This document shows, one piece after another, positions 57,018 to 64,000 of a stretch of 64,000 nt of DNA. The DNA is taken from the NCBI GenBank assembly GCA_023266115.1, contig JAHFRU010000004.1, positions 142,001 through 206,000 on the forward strand, in the 5' to 3' direction. This stretch comes from Gammaproteobacteria bacterium. Lineage in GTDB: Bacteria; Pseudomonadota; Gammaproteobacteria; VBWC01. Within the stretch, counting starts at the first letter, position 1. The number at the start of each line of letters is the position of its first letter. A program made the translations under genes and the position numbers. The notes below the pieces were generated by a model. It had not been told where the DNA came from. It worked only from the letters and a program-made list of their open reading frames with translations, and did no database searches.

Positions 57018-59594
57018 ATGCGTCGCCCGTTCCACCTGTTACCGCTCGTGCTGCTGCCCCTGACGCTAGTCGGCTGCGGGGGATCGAGCATACCTGCGAC
57101 GACGCCAGTAACGGTCGCAACCTACACCGTCGGCGGAACCGTATCGGGCCTGGCCGGCACCGGCCTCGTACTGCGTAACAACGGCAGCGATGCCCTGGGC
57201 GTCAGCGCCAGCGGCGCGTTCACCTTCGCCACCGCGCTTACCGACGGCAGTGGCTACAGCGTCACCATCGCGACGCAACCGGGTTCGCCGGCGCAGACCT
57301 GCGCTCCGACAAATAACAGCGGCGCACTCAGTGGTGCGAATATCACCAACGTAACGATTACCTGTACCACGAATTCCTACACCATCAGCGGCACGGTATC
57401 CGGGCTCACCGGCAGCGGTCTCGTATTGCGCAACAACGGCGGCAACGATCTGGCGATCAGCGCCAACGGCGTGTTCGCCTTCACGACGGCGATCACCAGC
57501 GGCAGCAGCTACGGCGTCACGGTCGCGGCGCAACCGGGGTCACCGGCCCAGACCTGCACGCCGACGAGTAGCAGCGGCACTGTCAGCGGTGCAAACGTCA
57601 CCAACGTGGCGATTACCTGTGCGACGAGTTCCTACACCATCGGCGGCGCGGTGTCCGGGCTCACCGGCAGCGGCCTCGTAATACGCAACAACGGCGGCGA
57701 CGATCTGGCGATCAGCGGCAACGGCGCGTTCACCTTTGCGACAGCGCTCGCCGACGGCAGCAGCTACAACGTCACGGTCGCGACCCAACCGGGGTCACCG
57801 GCCCAGACCTGCACGCCGACGAGTAACAGCAGCACCGTCAGCGGTGCGAACGTCACCAATGTCGCGATCACGTGCACCGGCGGAGGCGCCCCGCCGGCAA
57901 CGACGCTAATTCTCGGCGTCGGCATCAAAACGTTCAACTTTTCCTGGGCGGCGTCCGCCGGCGCGACCCATTACAAGCTCTATGAGGACCCCGACGGCGT
58001 CTCCGGGTTCAGCCAGGTCGGCGGCAATATCGCCGGCACCAGCACCAGCGTCGATATCGCGGTTCATCGACACAATTGGGTCAACGCGGTCTACATGCTT
58101 GATGCCTGCGTCAACGCGAGTTGTACCGCCTCGAACCAGGTGACGACCACCAGCGCCATGCTCACTGCCATCGGTTATTTCAAGGCATCGAATACCGGCG
58201 ACAGCGACGAGTTCGGCGCGGTACTGGCGGTAAGCGCCGACGGCACCACCCTCGCTGTCGGCAGCTACCGGGAAGACAGCAACGCCACCGGTATCGGCGG
58301 TGACCAGACCGATAATTCGGCCAACGACGCCGGCGCAGTGTACGTTTTCACGCGCAGCGGCACCACCTGGTCGCAACAGGCCTACATCAAGGCGTCCAAT
58401 GCCGAGGCCGATGACCGGTTCGGTTACTCCATCGCGCTGAGCGATGACGGCAACACGCTGGCCGTCGGCGCCTACCAGGAAGACAGCAATGCCACCGGTA
58501 TCGGCGGTAACCAGGCGGATAATTCCTCCACCGAGGCCGGCGCGGTGTACGTTTTCACTCGCAGCGGTACGACCTGGACGCAACAGGCCTACATCAAGGC
58601 CTCCAATGCGGGGGATCTTGATACCTTCGGCTACGCCGTTGCCCTCAACGACAACGGCAACACCCTCGCGGTGGACGCCATTGACGAAGCCAGTAATGCC
58701 ACCGGCATCAATGGCGACGAAGCGGATAACTCCGCTACCAGCGCGGGTGCGGTGTACGTCTTCACACGCAGCGGCACCACCTGGACACAACAGGCCTACA
58801 TCAAGGCATCCAACGCCGAGGCGTTCGATACCTTCGGCTATGCCGTTGCCCTCAGCGGCGACGGCAATACGCTCGCGGTGGACGCCAATAACGAAGCCAG
58901 TAATGCCACCGGCATCAATGGCGACGAGACGGATAACTCCGCTACCAGCGCGGGTGCGGTGTACGTCTTCACGCGCAGCGGCACCACCTGGACACAACAG
59001 GCCTACATCAAGGCATCCAACGCCGAGGCGTTCGACACCTTCGGCACCGCAATCGCGTTAAATGGCGACGGCAATACCCTCGCTGCCGGGGCATTCAATG
59101 AAGACAGCAATAGCACCGGCATAAATGGCAACCAGGCGGACAATTCGGCGAGCAGGTCAGGAGCGGTGTACGTCTTCACGCGCAGCGGCACCACCTGGAC
59201 GCAACAGGTCTACATCAAGGCATCCAACGCCGAGGCCAGCGACCGGTTCGGCGTGGCGCTGACGTTAAGCAACAATGGCAATACGCTAGCTGTCGGCGCA
59301 ACAGGCGACAGCAGCAATGCCACGGGTGTTGGTGGCGATCAAACCGACAACTCGAATAGCGGGGCCGGGGCCGCGTATATCTTCACCCGCAGCGGCACCA
59401 CGTGGTCGCAAGACAAATACATCAAGGCGTCGAATACCGGCGCCAGTGATCGATTCGGTCAGTCGCTGACGCTGAATAGCGACGGCGCCACGCTGGCGAT
59501 CAGTGCTACACGAGAGGACAGCAACGCGACCGGCATCGGCGGCGACCAGACCGACGAAACGGTATTGAACTCCGGCGCCGTCTATCTCTACTAA
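57018..59594 (+). CDS. repeat-rich lipoprotein with seven FG-GAP type repeats
   Basis: 858 residues, exported lipoprotein: signal ends LTLVGCGG with lipid Cys20. Residues about 35-290 are three 85-residue units (TVSGLTGSGLVLRNNG, QPGSPAQTCTPTS, NVTNVAITC) of a carbohydrate-adhesin-like beta domain, each with two Cys. A linker of Fn3-like sequence (FSWAASAGATHYKLYEDP) follows, then seven FG-GAP/integrin-like repeats of exactly 69 residues, each starting Y(I/F)KASN and containing GAVYVFTRSGTTW. These probably form a seven-bladed beta-propeller. The ATG is preceded by AGGAG at good spacing. No catalytic motif; a surface-exposed binding or adhesion role is likely. Divergent from the SBBP protein. 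Confidence 0.82.
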   Translation: MRRPFHLLPLVLLPLTLVGCGGSSIPATTPVTVATYTVGGTVSGLAGTGLVLRNNGSDALGVSASGAFTFATALTDGSGYSVTIATQPGSPAQTCAPTNNSGALSGANITNVTITCTTNSYTISGTVSGLTGSGLVLRNNGGNDLAISANGVFAFTTAITSGSSYGVTVAAQPGSPAQTCTPTSSSGTVSGANVTNVAITCATSSYTIGGAVSGLTGSGLVIRNNGGDDLAISGNGAFTFATALADGSSYNVTVATQPGSPAQTCTPTSNSSTVSGANVTNVAITCTGGGAPPATTLILGVGIKTFNFSWAASAGATHYKLYEDPDGVSGFSQVGGNIAGTSTSVDIAVHRHNWVNAVYMLDACVNASCTASNQVTTTSAMLTAIGYFKASNTGDSDEFGAVLAVSADGTTLAVGSYREDSNATGIGGDQTDNSANDAGAVYVFTRSGTTWSQQAYIKASNAEADDRFGYSIALSDDGNTLAVGAYQEDSNATGIGGNQADNSSTEAGAVYVFTRSGTTWTQQAYIKASNAGDLDTFGYAVALNDNGNTLAVDAIDEASNATGINGDEADNSATSAGAVYVFTRSGTTWTQQAYIKASNAEAFDTFGYAVALSGDGNTLAVDANNEASNATGINGDETDNSATSAGAVYVFTRSGTTWTQQAYIKASNAEAFDTFGTAIALNGDGNTLAAGAFNEDSNSTGINGNQADNSASRSGAVYVFTRSGTTWTQQVYIKASNAEASDRFGVALTLSNNGNTLAVGATGDSSNATGVGGDQTDNSNSGAGAAYIFTRSGTTWSQDKYIKASNTGASDRFGQSLTLNSDGATLAISATREDSNATGIGGDQTDETVLNSGAVYLY
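57120..57884 (+). repeat. three tandem 255-base repeats in the lipoprotein gene
   Basis: Unit starts at 57120, 57375 and 57630 (ACCTACACC / TCCTACACC), a constant step of 255 bases or 85 codons. The second and third units are the more similar pair at DNA level. Confidence 0.85.
58176..59594 (+). repeat. seven tandem 207-base repeats in the lipoprotein gene
   Basis: The phase marker TAC/TAT-TTC/ATC-AAGG recurs at 58176, 58383, 58590, 58797, 59004, 59211 and 59418, always 207 bases apart (69 codons). The stretches around 58681-58836 and 58888-59043 are nearly identical, so one unit was copied recently. Confidence 0.9.
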
Positions 59595-59647
59595 CGCCGG
59601 CGGGACATCGCGGCTACCCGCGAGACACCGATAGCGCACTCGACGCG

Positions 59648-60136
59648 TCAGCGAAGATAAGCCGTTAACGCGTCCCGGATTGACGGGAACGCGAACGCGC
59701 TCAACGCTATTTCGGATTTATTCAGCCATACCACTCCCGCGACGTCATCGGCCGGCAGGATCGCGGGCCGCTCAGGCAGCACCATCGTGAAAATCAGATC
59801 CAGCGTCCGGTACTCTACGGATCGGTATGGATAGACATTCGGGTATGAACCAAAGTAAACCGGATTGACGCATTCCACGCCCAGTTCTTCGGCCAGCTCG
59901 CGCCGCAACGCCTGCTCAGCCGACTCGTGGTAATCGACGAAACCGCCGGGCAGGTCCAGCTTGCCCGCCTCCGGTTCGCCGGCCCGCACACAGGCGAGTA
60001 TCGCGCCATCCACTTCAAGAATCGCGGCGGCTGCCGCGGCGACATTCAGAAACAACGTAAAGCCGCAGGCGCTGCAGACATGGGATTTCGTTTGCCGAAG
60101 AAAAACAGGTTGAGCACAACGTGGACAGTATTTCAT
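59648..60136 (-). CDS. Nudix hydrolase with N-terminal zinc ribbon
   Basis: 162 residues. Two CxxC pairs (Cys4/Cys7 and Cys21/Cys24) make a zinc ribbon, followed by a Nudix domain with the full box GGFVDYHESAEQALRREL then AEELG (G-x5-E-x7-RE-x2-EE-x-G). This architecture is close to NudC-like or zinc-ribbon Nudix proteins; the substrate (nucleotide or ADP-ribose type) cannot be told. Convergent with the lipoprotein gene. Confidence 0.9.
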   Translation of the reverse strand: MKYCPRCAQPVFLRQTKSHVCSACGFTLFLNVAAAAAAILEVDGAILACVRAGEPEAGKLDLPGGFVDYHESAEQALRRELAEELGVECVNPVYFGSYPNVYPYRSVEYRTLDLIFTMVLPERPAILPADDVAGVVWLNKSEIALSAFAFPSIRDALTAYLR

Positions 60137-60168
60137 GGCCGCATGATCCGACGTGTGCCATTCAAGAA

Positions 60169-60245
60169 TGGTGGCTATGGGTGGACTCGAACCACCGACC
60201 TCAGCATTATGAGTGCCGCGCTCTAACCAGCTGAGCTACATAGCC
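60169..60245 (-). tRNA. tRNA-Met (CAT), elongator type
   Basis: 77 bases on the minus strand with the acceptor stem GGCTATG / CATAGCC, discriminator A and encoded CCA. The D-arm reads TAGCTCAGCTGGTTAGAGC, the anticodon loop CTCATAA gives anticodon CAT, and the T-arm contains GGTTCGAGTCC. It closely follows the E. coli elongator methionine tRNA pattern; a lysidine tRNA-Ile2 also has CAT but the acceptor and anticodon stem fit Met better. Confidence 0.93.
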
Positions 60246-60321
60246 ACGGATAAGGGGCGCCTATAATACAAAAAAATCCGCGATCCGGCTCCCCCTGATT
60301 AAACCAGATCGCCGCCGGGAC

Positions 60322-61413
60322 TCAGACGTTGAAGCGGAAGTGCATGACGTCGCCGTCGTGGACGAGATATTCCTTGCCTTCCAGCCGCCATTTGCCGGCT
60401 TCCTTCGCGCCCGGTTCGCCGCCGTTGGTAATGAAATCGTGGTAACCGATGACCTCGGCGCGGATAAAGCCCTTTTCGAAATCGGTGTGGATCTCGCCGG
60501 CGGCCTGCGGCGCCGTCCCGCCGACCCTGACGGTCCAGGCGCGCACCTCTTTTTCGCCGGCCGTGAAGAACGTCTGCAGACCGAGCAGTTGATAGCCGGC
60601 CCGGATGACCCGGTTCAAGCCCGGCTCCGCCAGTCCGAGGTCGGACAGGAACTCGGCCTTTTCATCGTCGGGCAGATCGGCCAGTTCGGCCTCGATGGCC
60701 GCGCAGACCGGCACGACAACGGCGTTCTCCGCCGCGGCAATCCGCTGGACAACTTCGAGCAACGGATTGTTTGTGAAACCGTCCTCGGCGACGTTGGCGA
60801 TATACATCGTCGGCTTCGCGGTCAGCAGTTGCAGCGACTTCAGATACTTGTGCTGCTCGTCGCTAAACGACAGCGCGTGCACCATGCGGCCGGCATCGAG
60901 TTGCACGCGCACCGCATCCAGCACCTCCTGCTGCATCTTCGCCTCTTTGTCGCCGCTGCGCGCGGCCTTGCCGGCGCGGTGTAGCGCCTTCTCGACGGTA
61001 TCCATGTCCGCCAGCGCCAGCTCGGTGTTGATTACCTCGATATCGCCGGCCGGGTCGACTTTACCTGAGACATGCACGATGTCGTCGTTCTCGAAGCAGC
61101 GCACGACATGCGCGATCGCGTCCGTCTCACGGATATTGGCGAGAAACTTGTTGCCGAGACCTTCGCCCTTCGACGCGCCGGCTACCAGTCCGGCGATGTC
61201 AACGAACTCGATGGTCGTCGGCAGCACGCGCTGCGGCTTGACGATCTCCGCCAGCGCATCCAGCCGCGGGTCTGGCACCGCCACGACACCGATATTCGGC
61301 TCGATGGTACAGAACGGATAGTTCGCCGCGGCGATACCGGCGCGCGTCAGCGCGTTGAATAGCGTGGACTTGCCGACGTTCGGCAGGCCGACGATGCCGC
61401 ATTTAATGCCCAT
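60322..61413 (-). CDS. ychF: redox-regulated ATPase YchF
   Basis: Obg-related P-loop ATPase binding the ribosome and involved in stress responses. 363 residues: G1 [15 protein letters not shown]3 [17 protein letters not shown], and the C-terminal TGS domain ([22 protein letters not shown]). Usual neighbour of pth. Confidence 0.96.
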   Translation of the reverse strand: MGIKCGIVGLPNVGKSTLFNALTRAGIAAANYPFCTIEPNIGVVAVPDPRLDALAEIVKPQRVLPTTIEFVDIAGLVAGASKGEGLGNKFLANIRETDAIAHVVRCFENDDIVHVSGKVDPAGDIEVINTELALADMDTVEKALHRAGKAARSGDKEAKMQQEVLDAVRVQLDAGRMVHALSFSDEQHKYLKSLQLLTAKPTMYIANVAEDGFTNNPLLEVVQRIAAAENAVVVPVCAAIEAELADLPDDEKAEFLSDLGLAEPGLNRVIRAGYQLLGLQTFFTAGEKEVRAWTVRVGGTAPQAAGEIHTDFEKGFIRAEVIGYHDFITNGGEPGAKEAGKWRLEGKEYLVHDGDVMHFRFNV

Positions 61414-61454
61414 ACAATGATCCCGCTAAACGCCCATATGTTAAAGAGTGCCTC

Positions 61455-61505
61455 GTCACTCCAGCCCGGGGCCTGCCCTCGACAGCGATCGGGGCCGGGA
61501 ATGAC
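61455..61505. repeat. short palindromic element between ychF and pth
   Basis: GTCACTCCAGCCCGG at the left and CCGGGAATGAC at the right form inverted ends similar to those of the 89-base element at 41215-41303 (GTCATTCC/GGAATGAC), with a different centre. Confidence 0.5.
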
Positions 61506-61529
61506 AACCGTAAATGCGACCTGCAACAA

Positions 61530-62108
61530 TCACTCCGTATGCAAGCGGTGCATCGCCTTCTGTAACTCACCGCCAAACAACAGCGGCATGACCGGCAGCG
61601 CCGCGGTGATTGCGTCATCGATGCCTTTCCTGTCGTCGCCGGACGGCGGACCGAGCACATAGTCCGTGACCAGATCAGCGCTGCCCGGATGGCCGATACC
61701 GATACGCAACCGGACGAAGTCGTTGCCGCCGAGGTGGTCGATGATGTCGCGCAGACCGTTGTGCCCACCGTGGCCACCACCCCGTTTTAGCCGCGCGGTG
61801 CCCGGCGGCAGATCGAGTTCGTCGTGTGCGATCAGGATATTTTCAACGGGGATCTTGTAGAACCGGGCGATGGCGCCGACCGCCTCGCCGCTGCAGTTCA
61901 TAAAGCCCGTCGGCCTGGCGAACCAGACGTCGTGACCCGTAATGGGCGTCTTGCAGACATCGGCGCGAAACTTCGCCTCGGCCCGCAGTTCCGCCCTGAC
62001 GTCCGCGGCCAGCCGGTCGAGCAGCCAGAACCCGGCGTTGTGGCGCGTGCCCTGATAACGCGCGCCCGGGTTCCCGAGACCGACGACAAGTTCAATGCGC
62101 GATGACAA
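61530..62108 (-). CDS. pth: peptidyl-tRNA hydrolase
   Basis: Releases peptides from stalled peptidyl-tRNA. 192 residues: ELVVGLGNPGARYQGTRHNAG with the catalytic His, FARPTGFMNCSGEAV, ILIAHDELDLPPGTARLK and GGHGGHNGLRDII. There is no ATG at the family N-terminus; the best start is TTG at 62108 with GGAG eight bases before it. A longer frame up to 62255 reads through the hairpin region and is not credible as protein. Confidence 0.93.
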   Translation of the reverse strand: MSSRIELVVGLGNPGARYQGTRHNAGFWLLDRLAADVRAELRAEAKFRADVCKTPITGHDVWFARPTGFMNCSGEAVGAIARFYKIPVENILIAHDELDLPPGTARLKRGGGHGGHNGLRDIIDHLGGNDFVRLRIGIGHPGSADLVTDYVLGPPSGDDRKGIDDAITAALPVMPLLFGGELQKAMHRLHTE

Positions 62109-62170
62109 AGCCGGTGCTCCGCTGGCGGACTGTTGAAAAACAGCCCGCGTGCGGTGCAGGGACGCGCCGC

Positions 62171-62272
62171 CATTTTTCAAACAGTAGAAACACTGTTTGA
62201 AAAATGAAACAAAACAAAAATCGCACTTTTTGTTTTGTTTGTTGAAAAAGGCCACGGATGGACTTTTTCAAC
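62171..62272. repeat. three abutting perfect inverted repeats between rplY and pth
   Basis: Stem 1: 62171-62185 with 62192-62206 (15 bases, CATTTTTCAAACAGT). Stem 2: 62207-62220 with 62227-62240 (14 bases, AAACAAAACAAAAA). Stem 3: 62241-62250 with 62263-62272 (10 bases, GTTGAAAAAG). All are perfect and each begins where the last ended. A small CTGTT-GAAA-AACAG hairpin lies at 62130-62143. The TTTTTCAAC/GTTGAAAAA motif recurs, so this may be a decayed mobile palindromic element. Confidence 0.85.
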
Positions 62273-62311
62273 ATCTTGATAAGCCTCGCCGCAACACCGG
62301 CAGGAACGGGA

Positions 62312-62995
62312 TTAATCCGCGTCCCCGCCCTTCTTCTCCGCCTCGGCACCCGCGGCTGCAGGCGCACCCGCGGCGGCCTCGACAACCAGCGCCGCTTCCG
62401 TCTCGACGACGGCGCGCGGAATGTAAACCGTGACAACCGGCTGGTCGTGCTCCCCGTCCTCGTGCGCGAGCGCCGGAATTTCCACACCGGCCGGCAGTTT
62501 CAGCCCCGACAGATGAATAACATCGCCGATACCCAGCGCCGACACGTCAACCTCGATGTATTCCGGCAGATTGGCCGGCAAACAGGCGATTTCCACATCG
62601 CTCATCAAATGGGACACCAGACCGCCGCCGATCTTGACGCCGGGCGCTATGTCCTCATTGATAAAATGCAGCGGCACGTGCATATGCAGTTTTTCGGTCG
62701 CGCTGACGCGCTGGAAGTCCAGGTGCTGAATGCGCGGCTTGCTGGCGTGGCGCTGCACATCGCGCAGAATGGCCTTCTCGGTCTCACTGCCAATCCTGAT
62801 ATCAAGAATGCGCGAGAAGAATGCCTCGTGCCGTAGCTGGTTCATCACCTTGTGATGGTCAAACACCACGTTGACCGGCGGCTTGCCAGCGCCATACATA
62901 ATTGCCGGAACCTTGTCTGCACGACGCAAGCGGCGGCTCGCTCCTTTCCCCACGTCGTTGCGGATCTCTCCGACCAGTTCAAAATTATTCGCCAT
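62312..62995 (-). CDS. rplY: 50S ribosomal protein L25 (Ctc form)
   Basis: Binds 5S rRNA. 227 residues, so the long general-stress type with the extra C-terminal domain; ends with an Ala/Glu/Lys-rich low-complexity tail. Motifs: GKGASRRLRRADKVPAIMYG and IQHLDFQRVSATEKLHMHVP. Of two near ATGs, 62995 has the better distance from GGGAG; 63001 is possible. Confidence 0.95.
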   Translation of the reverse strand: MANNFELVGEIRNDVGKGASRRLRRADKVPAIMYGAGKPPVNVVFDHHKVMNQLRHEAFFSRILDIRIGSETEKAILRDVQRHASKPRIQHLDFQRVSATEKLHMHVPLHFINEDIAPGVKIGGGLVSHLMSDVEIACLPANLPEYIEVDVSALGIGDVIHLSGLKLPAGVEIPALAHEDGEHDQPVVTVYIPRAVVETEAALVVEAAAGAPAAAGAEAEKKGGDAD

Positions 62996-63076
62996 TACCA
63001 TTACTCCCGATTTAAATACGCCACACTGCGTGGCAACTAATGGGACACGTCCGCGACCAAACATGTCCCCGATAAC

Positions 63077-63118
63077 GCGCAGTGATAACAGGAGTTAATC
63101 TGGCTGTTATCACTGCGC
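63077..63118. other. 14-base perfect inverted repeat between prs and rplY
   Basis: GCGCAGTGATAACA (63077-63090) and TGTTATCACTGCGC (63105-63118) with a 14-base loop, 8 bases after the prs stop. No T-run follows on the minus strand. May limit read-through from prs or be an operator of rplY. Confidence 0.55.
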
Positions 63119-63126
63119 AAATTCGT

Positions 63127-64000
63127 TCAGTCCATGAACAGCGAGCTGACCGACTCCTCTTCATGGATGCGGCGCATCGTCTCCGCCAGCATTTCCGCGA
63201 CGCTCAGCTGCCGGATGCGCTTGCAGGCCTTGGCCTGCGGCCGTAACGGAATCGTGTCCGTCACCACCAGCTCGTCGAGCACCGATGCCTCGATATTCTT
63301 CACCGCCGGCCCGGACAGCACCGGGTGCGTGCAATACGCGACCACCCTGGCGGCGCCCTCGGCCTTCAGCGCCCGGGCGGCCTCGCACAGCGTACCCGCC
63401 GTGTCGACCATATCGTCGACCAACACGCAGGTGCGCCCCTCGACCTCGCCGATGATGTTCATCACGCGGGCCTCGTTCGGCTGCGGACGGCGCTTGTTGA
63501 TAATCGCCAGGTCCGCGTCGTCGAGCCGTTTCGCCAGCGCCCGCGCCCGGACGACGCCGCCGACGTCGGGCGATACAATGATCACCCGCGGATATTTCTG
63601 CCGCCATACCTCGCCGAGCAATATCGGTGACGCATAGACATTGTCCACCGGCACCGAGAAAAACCCCTGAATCTGATCGGCGTGCAGATCCACGGTCAGA
63701 ATACGGTTGGCGCCAACGTTGACAATCATGTCGGCAACCACCTTGGCCGTGATCGGCACGCGTGCCGAATGCGGCCGCCGGTCCTGACGCGAATAACCGA
63801 AATACGGTATCACTGTCGTGATACGACGCGCTGACGAGCGGCGCACCGCGTCGATCATCGCCATCAATTCCATCAGGTTCTCGCTGGTCGGCGCGCAGGT
63901 CGGCTGGATGATAAACACATCCTTGCCGCGCACGTTCTCCATGATCTCGACCATGACCTCGCCGTCGCTGAAACGACCGACGATGGCCCTGCCCAGCGGC
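63127..64000 (-). CDS. prs: ribose-phosphate pyrophosphokinase, 5' end cut by window edge
   Basis: Makes PRPP from ribose 5-phosphate and ATP, for nucleotide, His, Trp and NAD synthesis. About 290 C-terminal residues are present and the frame is open at 64000, so roughly 25 N-terminal residues are missing. [48 protein letters not shown] and the PRPP loop [13 protein letters not shown] are clear. Confidence 0.97.
   Translation of the reverse strand, partial: PLGRAIVGRFSDGEVMVEIMENVRGKDVFIIQPTCAPTSENLMELMAMIDAVRRSSARRITTVIPYFGYSRQDRRPHSARVPITAKVVADMIVNVGANRILTVDLHADQIQGFFSVPVDNVYASPILLGEVWRQKYPRVIIVSPDVGGVVRARALAKRLDDADLAIINKRRPQPNEARVMNIIGEVEGRTCVLVDDMVDTAGTLCEAARALKAEGAARVVAYCTHPVLSGPAVKNIEASVLDELVVTDTIPLRPQAKACKRIRQLSVAEMLAETMRRIHEEESVSSLFMD

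Noticed and set aside
57906-58997. 363-codon minus-strand frame with repeats over the lipoprotein
   Set aside because: Repeats come from the 207-base units on the plus strand.
58176-59594. CRISPR-like regular repeats
   Set aside because: The 207-base units are coding, have no unique spacers, and are far too long for CRISPR repeats.
62109-62255. N-terminal extension of Pth rich in Lys, Phe and Cys
   Set aside because: It is the translation of the hairpin region; the family N-terminus and a GGAG site point to TTG at 62108.

Overview
The window is GC-rich, densely coded DNA from a gammaproteobacterium, probably an uncultivated lineage near the Chromatiales/Thiohalomonadales/Steroidobacterales type. 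Evidence is the gene order: prs-rplY-pth-ychF, miaB-phoH-ybeY-corC-lnt, leuS-lptE-holA, nadD-rsfS-rlmH-maf-rng-yhdP, mlaFEDCB-ibaG-murA-hisGDC and hisBHAFIE-tatABC, plus a DegS/AlgW-type protease. Nearly everything is read leftwards (minus strand). The exceptions are algW, a YbeL-like gene, two ATP-grasp genes with a broken acyltransferase gene between them, and a repeat-rich lipoprotein. The exact taxon cannot be fixed from the sequence alone.

Left part, 1-11.9 kb: partial trpE, gph and rpe, then a complete seven-gene alternative complex III operon (actA, actB1, actB2, actC, actD, actE, actF), a quinol:electron-acceptor oxidoreductase that replaces cytochrome bc1 in some bacteria. The molybdopterin-like and iron-sulfur parts, fused as ActB in the best studied complexes, are separate genes here. 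Upstream of the operon lie about 690 bases without a gene, then a nif3 (ybgI) gene broken by one nonsense codon and one frameshift.

Middle, 12-35.5 kb: algW, the Tat translocase, the histidine operon hisGDCBHAFIE (short-form HisG, no hisZ), murA, ibaG, the Mla phospholipid system, a nitrilase-family hydrolase, the very large AsmA-like yhdP, RNase G, maf, rlmH, rsfS and nadD. Envelope lipid transport genes (mla and yhdP) are almost adjacent.

35.5-52.5 kb: proA, holA, lptE, leuS, a YbeL-like zinc-ribbon gene, then an accessory island (about 42.0-47.0 kb) between the leuS and lnt blocks. The island holds three ATP-grasp genes and a FemAB/GNAT-like gene carrying an in-frame TAA. Two of the ATP-grasp genes are tandem paralogues of the sugar-transfer-associated family. 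This island is the best candidate for an undescribed biosynthetic system. It is followed by lnt, corC, ybeY, phoH and miaB.

52.7-64 kb: amtB without glnK; a divergent pair of large secreted proteins (an SBBP-repeat protein and an FG-GAP lipoprotein with seven exact 207-base repeats) with a 12-C tract between them; a Nudix hydrolase; tRNA-Met(CAT); ychF, pth, rplY and partial prs. Short palindromic repeats lie in several gaps: near nadD, upstream and downstream of the YbeL-like gene, between ychF and pth, and as a chain of three abutting perfect hairpins between rplY and pth. No CRISPR array, insertion sequence, rRNA or prophage was seen.
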